A stretch of 64,000 nt of DNA, taken from the NCBI GenBank assembly GCA_965371445.1, contig CBDUYN010000037.1, positions 1 through 64,000 of the forward strand, given 5' to 3'. This stretch comes from DASWIG01 sp965371445 (GTDB lineage Bacteria; Acidobacteriota; Thermoanaerobaculia; Multivoradales; J023). The notes below the pieces were generated by a model, which was given only the letters and a program-made list of their open reading frames with translations, had not been told where the DNA came from and did no database searches. Numbering within the stretch: the first letter of the stretch is position 1; each line of letters begins with the position of its first letter. A program made the translations under genes and the position numbers. Positions 24,750 to 33,223 of this stretch are shown here, one piece after another.

Positions 24750-26222
24750 ATGCCTTCGAAGCCCCCCGCCGTCTTCCTCGCGCTCGCCGTCCTGCTCGCC
24801 TTCGCTGCGGGCGCCGCCGGCGCCGCGACCCGCTACATCGCCTTCGGCGACTCGGTCACCGCAGCCTGGGGCTTCGACGAAGCCTGCGACTGCAACCCCG
24901 AGGATCCGGCGGAGGCGGACAACTGCAAGCATCTTTGCGGCTACTCGTTCCGGCTCAAAACTCGGCTACGGGACGACGGACTCGACGTCGCGATCTTGAA
25001 CCGGGGACTCGGCGGTGAGAGGACGCCCGACGGGCTCGAACGCCTCGACGAGGTCCTCGCCGCCGCCGACGGCGACGTCCTGCTCCTGATGGAGGGTACG
25101 AACGACGTCAGCGTCAACATCTCGCCGGAGACCACGGAAGAGAACCTCCGGGAGATGGCGAGGAAGGCCTCCCTGGTCGGTGTCGAGACGATCCACGCCA
25201 CCCTGATCCCGCGCTTCCCGGAGGCCAAGGTCGACGCCGACAACGTGGCGAACGCCGCCATGGCACAACACATCCGCGAATTCACCTTCGAGACGGGACG
25301 CCAGCTCGTCGATCCCTTCGAGGTCTTCTCCTCGACACCGAACCTCTTCGAGGAGTACTACGCGGATGGCGAGGGTGACCCGGTGGGCCATCCCAATGCC
25401 CGCGGCTTCGACCTCCTGACCGACGCTTTTTACGACGTCCTGACGGGCGCGGACAACGTGCCGCCCGTGCTGGGCTTCTACGAGCCCGCCGACGGTGCCG
25501 CCGAGATCGGGCCCTTTTCCCCGGTGCGCGTGAACCTCTACGACTTCGGCATCGGGATCGACGCTTCCGCCACCCGTATGCGGATCAACGGCGAGGAGGT
25601 CGCGACGACCGGCAGCGGCGGCGAGGCCTGGCTCGAGCTTCTCTACGAGCCCGCGACGCCGCACCCGGCGGAGGTCACGGTGAGCGTCGAGAGCCGGGAC
25701 CTGAATCTGAACGCCATGGCGCAACGGGTCACGACGTTTACGATCGACCAGGACGCCCCCGGACCCTGCTTTGCCGACGAGACGACGCTCTGCCTCGACG
25801 ATGAGCCGGGCGACGAGCGCTTCAAGGTCACGATGACCTTCAAGACGGCCCAGGGCGGCGGCAGCGAGGGCGACGCCGTGCCGAGGCCGCTCGCACCCAT
25901 CGGGCTGCGCCGCGGCGCGCTCTTCAGCTTCTTCGACGTCCAGAACCCTGAGGTCCTGTTGAAGATCCTAAACGGCTGTGGCTTGAACGAGCGCTTCTGG
26001 GTCTTCGTGGCCCCCACCACCACGGTGGGCTACGAGCTCAGGATCGTCGACACGGTGGCCGCGCAGCTGGGGGCAAAGCGCTCGGAATACGAGGTCGTGG
26101 TCAAGAACAAAGACGGCGTCGACGCACCGCCGTTCTCCTCGACGTCCGCTTTTGCCACCTGCGGCTACCAGCTCACCGCGGCAGGCCCCGCGGAGCCGCC
26201 GCGGGAACGTCCGCTACCGTAG
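24750..26222 (+). CDS. Secreted SGNH/GDSL-family hydrolase
   Basis: Begins three bases after the membrane protein, so likely in its operon. 490 residues with a signal peptide (VFLALAVLLAFAAGAAGAA). SGNH blocks: IAFGDSVTAAW (S35), RGLGGERT, LLMEGTNDVSVN and DPVGHPNARGF with the catalytic Asp-His. The first half is the esterase domain. The second half (from about 245) is beta-rich, with PVRVNLYDFGIGIDAS resembling an Ig-like module. Four Cys cluster early (CDCNPEDPAEADNCKHLC) and may form disulfides. Possibly deacylates an exported glycan made with the upstream GT-C protein; inference from adjacency. Confidence 0.82.
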   Translation: MPSKPPAVFLALAVLLAFAAGAAGAATRYIAFGDSVTAAWGFDEACDCNPEDPAEADNCKHLCGYSFRLKTRLRDDGLDVAILNRGLGGERTPDGLERLDEVLAAADGDVLLLMEGTNDVSVNISPETTEENLREMARKASLVGVETIHATLIPRFPEAKVDADNVANAAMAQHIREFTFETGRQLVDPFEVFSSTPNLFEEYYADGEGDPVGHPNARGFDLLTDAFYDVLTGADNVPPVLGFYEPADGAAEIGPFSPVRVNLYDFGIGIDASATRMRINGEEVATTGSGGEAWLELLYEPATPHPAEVTVSVESRDLNLNAMAQRVTTFTIDQDAPGPCFADETTLCLDDEPGDERFKVTMTFKTAQGGGSEGDAVPRPLAPIGLRRGALFSFFDVQNPEVLLKILNGCGLNERFWVFVAPTTTVGYELRIVDTVAAQLGAKRSEYEVVVKNKDGVDAPPFSSTSAFATCGYQLTAAGPAEPPRERPLP

Positions 26223-26352
26223 GGCACCCGGGGATGACATTGAAGAAGGCCACGCGCTGCGGAGCCGCCGCCGCCATGCAGCGACGGTCGCAAGGGAGAG
26301 AAACAGGCACACCAAGGGCCTCATCCGGATCATAGGAGCCTCCTTTGTCCGC

Positions 26353-28754
26353 CTACTCGTCGTGCAGGCAGATCGCCGGATCCGAGCGTGCCGCCCGCCA
26401 GGCGGGCAGCCACGAGGCGAGAGCCGCGGTCAACAGCAGGACCCCGGCGGTGACGCCCAGGGTAGCGGGGTCACGGGCGTCGACGTCGTGGAGCAAGCTT
26501 TCCAGGGCTCCGGCCAAGGCGACGGCGAGGCCGAGGCCGACGACGAGGCCGGCGGCGGCGAGGCGCAGGCCGTGGCCGAGGATCAGCTGGAGCAGGCTGC
26601 GCCGGTCGGCGCCGAGGGCCTGGCGGATGCCGAGCTCCCGGCGTCGGGCCTCCACCGCGTGGGAAAGGACGCCGTAGAGGCCGATGGCGGCGAGAAGGAG
26701 GGCGGCGAGAGCGAAGAAGGTGAGGACCTGGCCCGCCAGGCGTGGCAGCCACAGGCTGTCGGCGACCAGATCGGTCAGCGCCGTCGCCGGGGTGAGGGGC
26801 AGGGCCGGATCGAGGCGCCGCACCTCGGCGCGCAGGGCAGGCATGACCGCCTCGACACCGCCGCGGCCGGTGACGGTGAGGGTCATCGCGCGGCTGCCGA
26901 ATTGGGCGTGGGGCAAGTAGATGTCGTCGCGGTGGGGCAGCATGGGGCTGCGGTCGCGCACGTCGCGGACGACGGCGATGATCGTCCGCCACTCCCGCTC
27001 GGAGTCGTGACCGCCGAATTTCATCCGCCGGCCGACGGCCTCGCCGTCGCCGAACCAGCGGCGGGCGAAGCGTTCGGACACCGCGACGACGCCGGGGGCT
27101 TCGAGGGTGTCGTGGCCGTTGAACGGCCGGCCGCCGAGCAGGGTGATGCCGAGGGTATCGAAGTAGTCGAGGGTGATCATGCGGTACCACGCCGCCGGCC
27201 GCTCGCCCACGGGTGCGGGCGGCGTGCCCTCGACGTAGTAGGTAGTGTCGGTGCCGTTGCCCAACATGGGCACGATGCTGGTCGCCGCCGCGGCTTCGAT
27301 TTCAGGGCGGGCGACGAGGGCGGCGATCAGCCGATCGTAGAAGGCGACGCGGTCGACGCGCTCGGGATAGCGTTCGGCGGACAGGGCCAGGTTGGTGGTG
27401 ACCACGCCCTCGGGCCGGAAGCCGAGGTCGACCTCGAGCAGGCCCTGAAAACTCTTCATCAGGAGGCCCGAGCCGACCAGCAGGCAGAGGGCGAGGGCGG
27501 TCTCGGCCACCACCAGGGCGGCGCGCAGGCGTCCCTGGTGGCGGCCTTCGACGCGGGTGCCGGGGCGCAGGACGCCGGCCAAGTCGACCCTGGCGCCGCT
27601 CCAGGCCGGCAGCAGGCCGAAGGCGAAGCCGGTCAGGAGGGTCAGGACGACGGCGAAAGCCACCACCGCCGGGTGGAGGCCGACGTCATGGATCCGCGGC
27701 GTGCCGGCCGGGGCCATGGCGACCAAGATCCGGACCCCCCAGGCGCCGAGGCCGAGGCCGAGACCGCCGCCCAGGGCGGCGAGGGCCAGGCTCTCGCCGG
27801 TCAGCTGACGGATCAGGCGGCCACGGTCGGCACCGAGGCTGGCGCGCACCGCCATCTCGTGGCCACGCCCTACCGCCTCGACGAGCAGCAGGTTGGCGAC
27901 GTTGGCGCAGGCTACCAGGAGGAGCAGGGCGACGGCGCCGGAAAGAGCCAGGACCGCCGGCCGCGTCGCCCCGGTGAGCCGTTCGTGGAGCGGGATCAAG
28001 GTGATGCCGATGTCGCGGTACAGCTTGGGAGCCCGTTCGGTCACCTGGGCGCCGACGCGGTCCATGTCGCGCTGGGTGGCTTCCGGGTCGATGCCGTCGC
28101 GCAGGCGGCCGACGACGCGGAGGAAATAGTTGCCACGGTCTTCCTGGGTGGGGTCGAAGCGTATCGGGCGCCAGATCTCGGTGCCGGCAAAGAGGGGCTG
28201 GAAGTCGTCCGGCATGACGCCGACCACGGTGAACGCCCGGTCGTCGAGCTCGACGGCACGGCCGACGATCTCCGGATCGCCGCCGAAGCGGCGTTGCCAG
28301 AGGGCGTGGCTGAGCACCGCGACGCGCTCGGTGTCGACAGCTTCGTCCCGGTCGTCGAAGCCTCGGCCGCGACGCGGCGCCACGCCGAGGACGCGGAACC
28401 AGCCGGCGCTCACCGTCAGCCCGGAGAGCTGCTCCGGATCGCCGTCGCCGACCAGGTTCGGTCCCCACCCCGTATAGGCCGCGAGCTCCTGGAAGCTGCG
28501 ATTGTCCGCCCGCCAGTCGAGGAAAGTGGAGGCGCCGGTCCACTCGGTCTCCGGTCCGTCGCGGCGGCTGTGATCCTCCCAGACGGTGATCAGCTGCCGC
28601 GGTTGCGGATACGGCAACGGCCGCAGCAGCACCCCGTGGACGACGCTGAAAATCGCTGTATTGGCGCCGATGCCGAGGCCGAGGGTCAAGACGGCGATCA
28701 GGGTGAGGTTGGCCGGCGGGCGATCGGCCGCAGGAAGCTCGGTAGTTCGCTCAT
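26353..28754 (-). CDS. ADOP-type FtsX/MacB-like permease, frameshift near its start
   Basis: The coding frame covers about 778 residues from 28689 with two copies of [MacB periplasmic core + FtsX helices]. Copy 1 includes GANTAIFSVVHGVLLRPLPY and ANVANLLLVEAVGRGHEMAV; copy 2 includes ALVVAETALALCLLVGSGLL and GLYGVLSHAVEARRRELGIR. This duplicated permease without its own ATPase is the 'acidobacterial duplicated orphan permease'. The best start is the ATG at 28754 after GGAGG (MSELPSFLRPIARRP). It is out of frame with LTLIAVLTLGLGIGANTAIF and joins only if one base is restored near 28705. The stop is at 26353. Probably cell-envelope function; substrate unknown. Confidence 0.85.
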
Positions 28755-28860
28755 TTCAGGACCTCCGGCTCCTTGTACGTACGGGGGCCTCCAACGTTGC
28801 GCCCCGGCGCGCGGCAAGGCAGCTTGATCCTCACGAAGAAATCCGGAAGACAAACGGAGT

Positions 28861-28998
28861 ATGCCGTTTGACGACGACACCAACCCCGTCCCTCTCGTCG
28901 AGTTCATCAACGTCGGCGGGAAGAAGTCATCGTCCAAATCCGGAACCAAGCGATCGAAGAATCGGAAGCGAAAGAAACGGAAGAAGACGAAACGATAA
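28861..28998 (+). CDS. Possible 45-residue lysine/arginine-rich protein
   Basis: The ATG at 28861 opens MPFDDDTNPVPLVEFINVGG and ends in a highly basic tail (KRSKNRKRKKRKKTKR). The tail resembles nucleic-acid-binding extensions of small ribosome- or DNA-associated proteins. CGGAG lies close before the start. A poly-Lys/Arg tail can arise by chance from A/G-rich DNA, so the call is weak. Confidence 0.35.
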   Translation: MPFDDDTNPVPLVEFINVGGKKSSSKSGTKRSKNRKRKKRKKTKR

Positions 28999-29020
28999 TC
29001 GCCGCCCGACTCCCGAGGCC

Positions 29021-29038
29021 CACGGGCTCACGCCCGTG
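29021..29038. repeat. Small perfect hairpin related to the REP element at 4203
   Basis: CACGGGC-TCAC-GCCCGTG, directly after the small ORF stop. It has the same architecture and loop type as CCCAGGGC-TTAC-GCCCTGGG at 4203-4222. No T-run follows on the plus strand. Confidence 0.55.
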
Positions 29039-29187
29039 GTTCCACGTCGCAGAGCGTCGTCCCAGACGACGCTTATGCCGAGCTCGCCACGAGCCAAGAG
29101 TTCTGTCTGCTGGCCGCGGCGATCCGCTTGCCACCCAGAGCGTCCACCGAACTTCTCTGGTAGGGTCACGGCGACGGGACGGCACCG

Positions 29188-31458
29188 ATGAGCAAGCTGG
29201 CAGAGACCTACCCGGTAGGAACGACCCTCGACTGCGTCGTGACCCGCGTCGAGACCTTCGGTGTGTTCGTGCGCCTCCCGGGCGACGCCCAGGTCACCGG
29301 CTTCATCCGGCCCCGCGACTGGAGCTGGTCGCGGCGCATCTTCGACATCGAAGCAAGCGTCGAGCCGGGCCTTCCAATCCGCGCCCAGGTCCTCGGCCAC
29401 GCCTCCAACAAGAAACTCGAGCTCAGCCGCCGCCTGGAGATGCCCGACCCCTTCCCGGCCTTCGTCGAGCGCCACCGGGTCGGCGACGTCGTCTTAGGCC
29501 AGGTGACGCTCGTGGCCAAGAACGACACCGGGGTCATCCTCACCCTGGAGGGCGGCGTCGAAGGCTTCGTCCCGCGTTCCGAGATCCCCCACATCGCCTC
29601 CCAGGAGGAGGGCTTCGGCCTCCTCGCCCAGGACTCGGTCGCGGCGGCGGTCACCGGCTACCAGCGAAAGCAGGTGCGGCTCTCGGTCAAGGAGCACCTG
29701 CACCGCCGCGAGAGCGCCGCCGAGCGCGACGTCGAGGCCGAGCGCTCGGCCCTGCGTTTTCATCCGACCTTCGGGGCGAGCCTCGAGAACATGCGCCTCA
29801 ACCTGGAGCTCGACGAGAGCCCCGAGCCCGAGATCCGCCCTGAGGTGCGCGAAGCCATCCGCCGCATCCTCGTCGTCGAGGACAGCGTCAACGTCTCCGA
29901 GTCGCTGGAGATGATCTTCGACCACTTCGGCTTCCCCTGCGACCTCGCCACCAGCGTCGACGAGGCCGACAAGCTCCTCGCCAAGAACACCTACGAGCTC
30001 CTGATCCTCGACGTCAACCTGCCGGCGACGAGCGGCGTCGAGCTGGTACGGCGCCTGGAGGCGGAGTCGACCGAGGCTTTCCTCTTCGTCCTGACGGCGG
30101 CGCGGGCCGCCGACTGGTCCGAGCTGATCGGCACGGATCCCGACCGGACCACGTGCTTTTTCCAGAAGCCGACGAGCTTCGTACGGCTTTTCGGCGAGCT
30201 GACGCGGCTCGTCCTCGGGGAGGAGGTCCGCGACGACCGCGTCCACCAGGCGGGCCTCGACCCGAGCGCCAGCCCCAAGGTCCCGACCGCTGTGCGCGGT
30301 GGCTACCGGGAGCGGGTCGACGCGGCCCTGGCGACGCTCGCCGCGGCCACCTACGCCAGCCGCGCTTTCGTCCTCTCGTTTCGTCCCGGACCCCACTTCG
30401 ACCTCGTGGGCGGCGAGCTTGCGGGGCTCACCCGGGAGGTCCAGCAGGAGCTCGACATCAGCCCCGTCGGTGACGTCATCCGCCAGCACCGCTTCCTCGC
30501 GGTCGACGACGTCGAGGGGCAGAGCCGGCGCTTCAAGCACCTCTTGAAAGTCTATCCCGTGGGCTCTTTCGCCGGCCTCGCTCTCGGCTACTCCGACCGC
30601 GCCGAGTACGGCCTCTTCCTCTTCGGCGAGAAGCCCCACCAGCTCACGGGCGCGACCGAGGACCGGCTGCGCGCCGCCGGCCAGCTCATCGAGCACTACA
30701 TCACCGAGGACCGGCTCGACCAGGTCATTACCGAAAACCAGGGGCTGCTCTTGACGGGCTTCCTCTCCGACAGCCTGCTGCACGAGATCAAGAACGAGGT
30801 CCAGGCCTTGGACGACTACGCCGCCGTCCAGGTGCTGATCGGAAAAAAACACAAGGACGGCCTCGCCTCGCTCGGCCAGGATCAGGCCCTGGAGCTCAAG
30901 CGATCGATGCTCGGCATCCAGTCGGTGTCGAGGCGCCTCGGGGAGCTGATCCTCCTCTTCCGCAACCTGGCCGGCCACCCGCCCGAGGAGACCCTGGACT
31001 TAAACCGCGCCATCGAGCGTCTTGTCCAGACCGTCAAGCCCTTTGCCGAGAGCTACGACGTCGCCGTGCGTACGGAGCTCGACCCGGCGGTGCCGGCGCT
31101 GCGGGCGAGCCCGAAGCTGATCGATCAACCGTTTTTAAACATCATGATCAACGGCGTCGAGCAGATGGGACGAACCGGCGGCCGCCGCCGCCGCCTCGTC
31201 GTCACCAGCCGTTACCGGGCGGGCGAGCCCTATCCTGTCGAGGTCACAATCCGCGACAACGGCCACGGCATCCACCACGTGCACCGCGAGAAGATCTTCG
31301 ACCTTTTCTTCACCACGAAGGCGAGCGGTACGGGCCTGGGGCTCTACATCTCGCGGTACTTCGTCGAGCAGCTCGGCGGAAGGCTCCTTTTGCGCGAGAG
31401 CGTCATGTTCTCGGGCTCGGAGTTCGCCGTCGAGCTGCCGGCGAGCGCTCTGGCCTGA
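29188..31458 (+). CDS. S1-S1-receiver-histidine kinase fusion protein
   Basis: A protein of 756 residues with an unusual order. Two S1 (OB-fold RNA-binding) domains lie at about 8-80 (VGTTLDCVVTRVETFGVFVR) and 91-168 (VGDVVLGQVTLVAKNDTGVI). A receiver domain at about 225-340 (RRILVVEDSVNVSESLEMIF) has its phosphoacceptor D275 in LLILDVNLPATSG. A GAF-like region spans about 370-510. A histidine kinase core has H532 in LLHEIKNEVQALDD, N-box FLNIMINGVEQM, G1 IRDNGHGI and G2 GTGLGLYIS. All kinase motifs are intact. The combination suggests phosphorelay signalling tied to RNA or ribosomes. ATG at 29188; no membrane segments. Confidence 0.88.
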   Translation: MSKLAETYPVGTTLDCVVTRVETFGVFVRLPGDAQVTGFIRPRDWSWSRRIFDIEASVEPGLPIRAQVLGHASNKKLELSRRLEMPDPFPAFVERHRVGDVVLGQVTLVAKNDTGVILTLEGGVEGFVPRSEIPHIASQEEGFGLLAQDSVAAAVTGYQRKQVRLSVKEHLHRRESAAERDVEAERSALRFHPTFGASLENMRLNLELDESPEPEIRPEVREAIRRILVVEDSVNVSESLEMIFDHFGFPCDLATSVDEADKLLAKNTYELLILDVNLPATSGVELVRRLEAESTEAFLFVLTAARAADWSELIGTDPDRTTCFFQKPTSFVRLFGELTRLVLGEEVRDDRVHQAGLDPSASPKVPTAVRGGYRERVDAALATLAAATYASRAFVLSFRPGPHFDLVGGELAGLTREVQQELDISPVGDVIRQHRFLAVDDVEGQSRRFKHLLKVYPVGSFAGLALGYSDRAEYGLFLFGEKPHQLTGATEDRLRAAGQLIEHYITEDRLDQVITENQGLLLTGFLSDSLLHEIKNEVQALDDYAAVQVLIGKKHKDGLASLGQDQALELKRSMLGIQSVSRRLGELILLFRNLAGHPPEETLDLNRAIERLVQTVKPFAESYDVAVRTELDPAVPALRASPKLIDQPFLNIMINGVEQMGRTGGRRRRLVVTSRYRAGEPYPVEVTIRDNGHGIHHVHREKIFDLFFTTKASGTGLGLYISRYFVEQLGGRLLLRESVMFSGSEFAVELPASALA

Positions 31459-31460
31459 GC

Positions 31461-31991
31461 CTACCCTCCTTTGGCCGTGCGCTCCGCTGCCTTCCCGATG
31501 GCGACCTGGTACTTCTCCGCCGCGATCTCGGCGGCGCGCGCCTCGCCTTCCGCCGTCAGCTGGGTGAATTTGGACTTCTGGATCGCCTCCTCACCCACGT
31601 GCTCGCTGGCGACGATGAGCTTGACCCGGGCCTTCATTCCGCCCATCTTGACCTTCTGGAACAGGTAGTACGTCTGCCCCGCCTCGACCTCCAGCTCCAG
31701 GGCCGAGACGTTCTCGGCTTTGGACCAGAAGACGTGCTTACCCGGCGGTACGGTGGCGAAGTGGTAGTGCTTGCCCTTGTTGGCGCCGAGGGGAGTCTCG
31801 TCGCAAAAAGACCACATCTTGATGGCCTTGCCCATGAAGGCCGGGCGCACCACGTAGATGGTCGCGGCGTCGCTCGACGCCTCGGCGCGGACCTTGTTCG
31901 ACTTATCCACCGTGATCGCGTCGCCGGCGAGCACGGGTGTCGCGGTGGCCACGAGCAGCAGGGCCACGATTGCGAGAGTCAGGGTTCTCAT
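31461..31991 (-). CDS. Exported DUF2846-like protein
   Basis: The ATG at 31991 starts a signal peptide (MRTLTLAIVALLLVATATPV, then LAG). 176 residues. The mature part carries the DUF2846 pattern: ATIYVVRPAFMGKAIKMW, PLGANKGKHYHFATVPPGKH, GQTYYLFQKVKMG. The longer ORF to 32888 reads antisense through the phosphatase gene and is rejected. It ends three bases from the stop of the convergent S1-kinase gene. Function unknown; probably a periplasmic or lipid-linked small beta-barrel. Confidence 0.75.
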   Translation of the reverse strand: MRTLTLAIVALLLVATATPVLAGDAITVDKSNKVRAEASSDAATIYVVRPAFMGKAIKMWSFCDETPLGANKGKHYHFATVPPGKHVFWSKAENVSALELEVEAGQTYYLFQKVKMGGMKARVKLIVASEHVGEEAIQKSKFTQLTAEGEARAAEIAAEKYQVAIGKAAERTAKGG

Positions 31992-32035
31992 ACCTTCACT
32001 CCTTCTTTGAATGGACGGAAAGCCTCTGGCGAACC

Positions 32036-33223
32036 CTAGCACGCGCCAACCTTGACCGCCAGGAGCGTCGTGTCGTCGGGAAAGCCGCCGACGCCGGCCT
32101 GCTCGTGGAGATGACGGGTCACGGCGTCGACGACCCCCTGGGCCGACTCGTCCCGCAGGCCCTCGACAAGCTTGGCCAGGCGGTCGACGCCGCCGTTGCC
32201 GCCCTCCTCCAGCAGGTCCGAAGCGCCGTCGGTGTAGACGAAGAGGAGGTCGCCGGGCACGAGCCGCACTCGGCCCACCTCGGGCTCGGTCCCGAAGAGA
32301 AAGCCCACGGGACGGCTGTTCGACTCGAGCCGTACGGCCTCGTGGGCCCCGCCGCGCAGCAGAAGCGCCTCCGGGTGGCCGGCGTTGACGTAGGCGAGCT
32401 CTCCCGTCTTCAAGTCGACCGCGCCGATGAAAAAAGTCAGGTAGCGCTCGGGGCCCAGCGCCCCGGCCTCGCGCAGCTCGCCCAGGGCGCGGTCGATCGT
32501 CAGGATGATCTCGTCGACCGTCGGACACGCCATGTGATGGCTGCGGTGGAGCACCATCGACGAGAGGCACGTCATGAAGCAGGAGAGCAGATCGGCGTGC
32601 CCGGAAGCGTCGGCGACGTAGAAGACGATCTCGCGCCCGCTGCGCTGGAAGTACTCGACGTAGTCGCCCCCGGGGCGGTCGTGCTCGATGTACTGCATGC
32701 GGATGTCGAGCTCGATCGTCCGCTCGCCGTCGCCGTCGGCCATGGCCGGGTGCTCGATCGCCTCCTTCATCACGTAGGCGCGCAGCAGCCGGGCGATCTC
32801 GTTCTCCTTGGCACGGAGCGCTGCGACCTCCTCCTCGTAGCGGTGGAGGCGAATCGCGTTCTCGACCAGCCGGTCGACGATCGGCCACTGGGGCAACGGC
32901 TTGTCGAGGTAGTAATAGGCGCCGTTGTCGAGCAGCGCGAGCTTGCCCGTCAGGTCGGCGTGGCCGGTCACGCCGATGATCGGCAGGTAGGGCCGCAGGG
33001 CGCGCAGCTTCGGGATCAGGGCCTCGCCGTCGAGGCGCGGCATGCGGATGTCGGTGATCACGAGGTCGAAACGCCGGGGATCGTGCTCAAAAGTCTCCAG
33101 GGCCTCTTGCCCGTCGGCCGCTTCGGCCACCTCGTAACCCGTCGCCTCGAAGTGGTCGCGCAGCACGAGCCGGAAGTCCGCCTCGTCGTCGACGACAAGA
33201 AGCCGCCATTTCCTCTCTTTCAT
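32036..33223 (-). CDS. Response regulator with SpoIIE/PP2C-type phosphatase domain
   Basis: A protein of 395 residues. Receiver domain at about 5-125 with D58 (DLVITDIRMPRLDG) and switch Lys (YLDKPLPQ). A coiled linker (RYEEEVAALRAKENEIARLL) leads to a SpoIIE/RsbU-like phosphatase domain with PGGDYVEYF, YVADASGHADLLS, YVNAGHPEALLL, LLFVYTDGASDLLEE and FPDDTTLLAV. The first metal motif is slightly altered (DASGHADL versus DVSGHG). Its ATG overlaps the stop of the upstream hybrid kinase (ATGA at 33220-33223), which is therefore the likely phosphodonor. Such phosphatases usually act on anti-sigma partner-switch proteins. Confidence 0.92.
   Translation of the reverse strand: MKERKWRLLVVDDEADFRLVLRDHFEATGYEVAEAADGQEALETFEHDPRRFDLVITDIRMPRLDGEALIPKLRALRPYLPIIGVTGHADLTGKLALLDNGAYYYLDKPLPQWPIVDRLVENAIRLHRYEEEVAALRAKENEIARLLRAYVMKEAIEHPAMADGDGERTIELDIRMQYIEHDRPGGDYVEYFQRSGREIVFYVADASGHADLLSCFMTCLSSMVLHRSHHMACPTVDEIILTIDRALGELREAGALGPERYLTFFIGAVDLKTGELAYVNAGHPEALLLRGGAHEAVRLESNSRPVGFLFGTEPEVGRVRLVPGDLLFVYTDGASDLLEEGGNGGVDRLAKLVEGLRDESAQGVVDAVTRHLHEQAGVGGFPDDTTLLAVKVGAC

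Larger units (their letters stand above)
28755..29187. other. 433-bp intergenic stretch with a small ORF and a REP-like hairpin
   Basis: Divergent promoters for the ADOP gene and the S1-kinase gene must lie here, but I see no clear -35/-10 pair. It contains the small lysine-rich ORF at 28861-28998 and a perfect 7-bp hairpin at 29021-29038. The 14-mer AGACAAACGGAGTA just before the small ORF recurs at about 36088, upstream of hicA. Confidence 0.5.

Noticed and set aside
26152..28827. 891-codon plus-strand ORF
   Set aside because: Antisense shadow of the ADOP permease; composition is Gly/Ala/Asp/Glu-rich with no motif.
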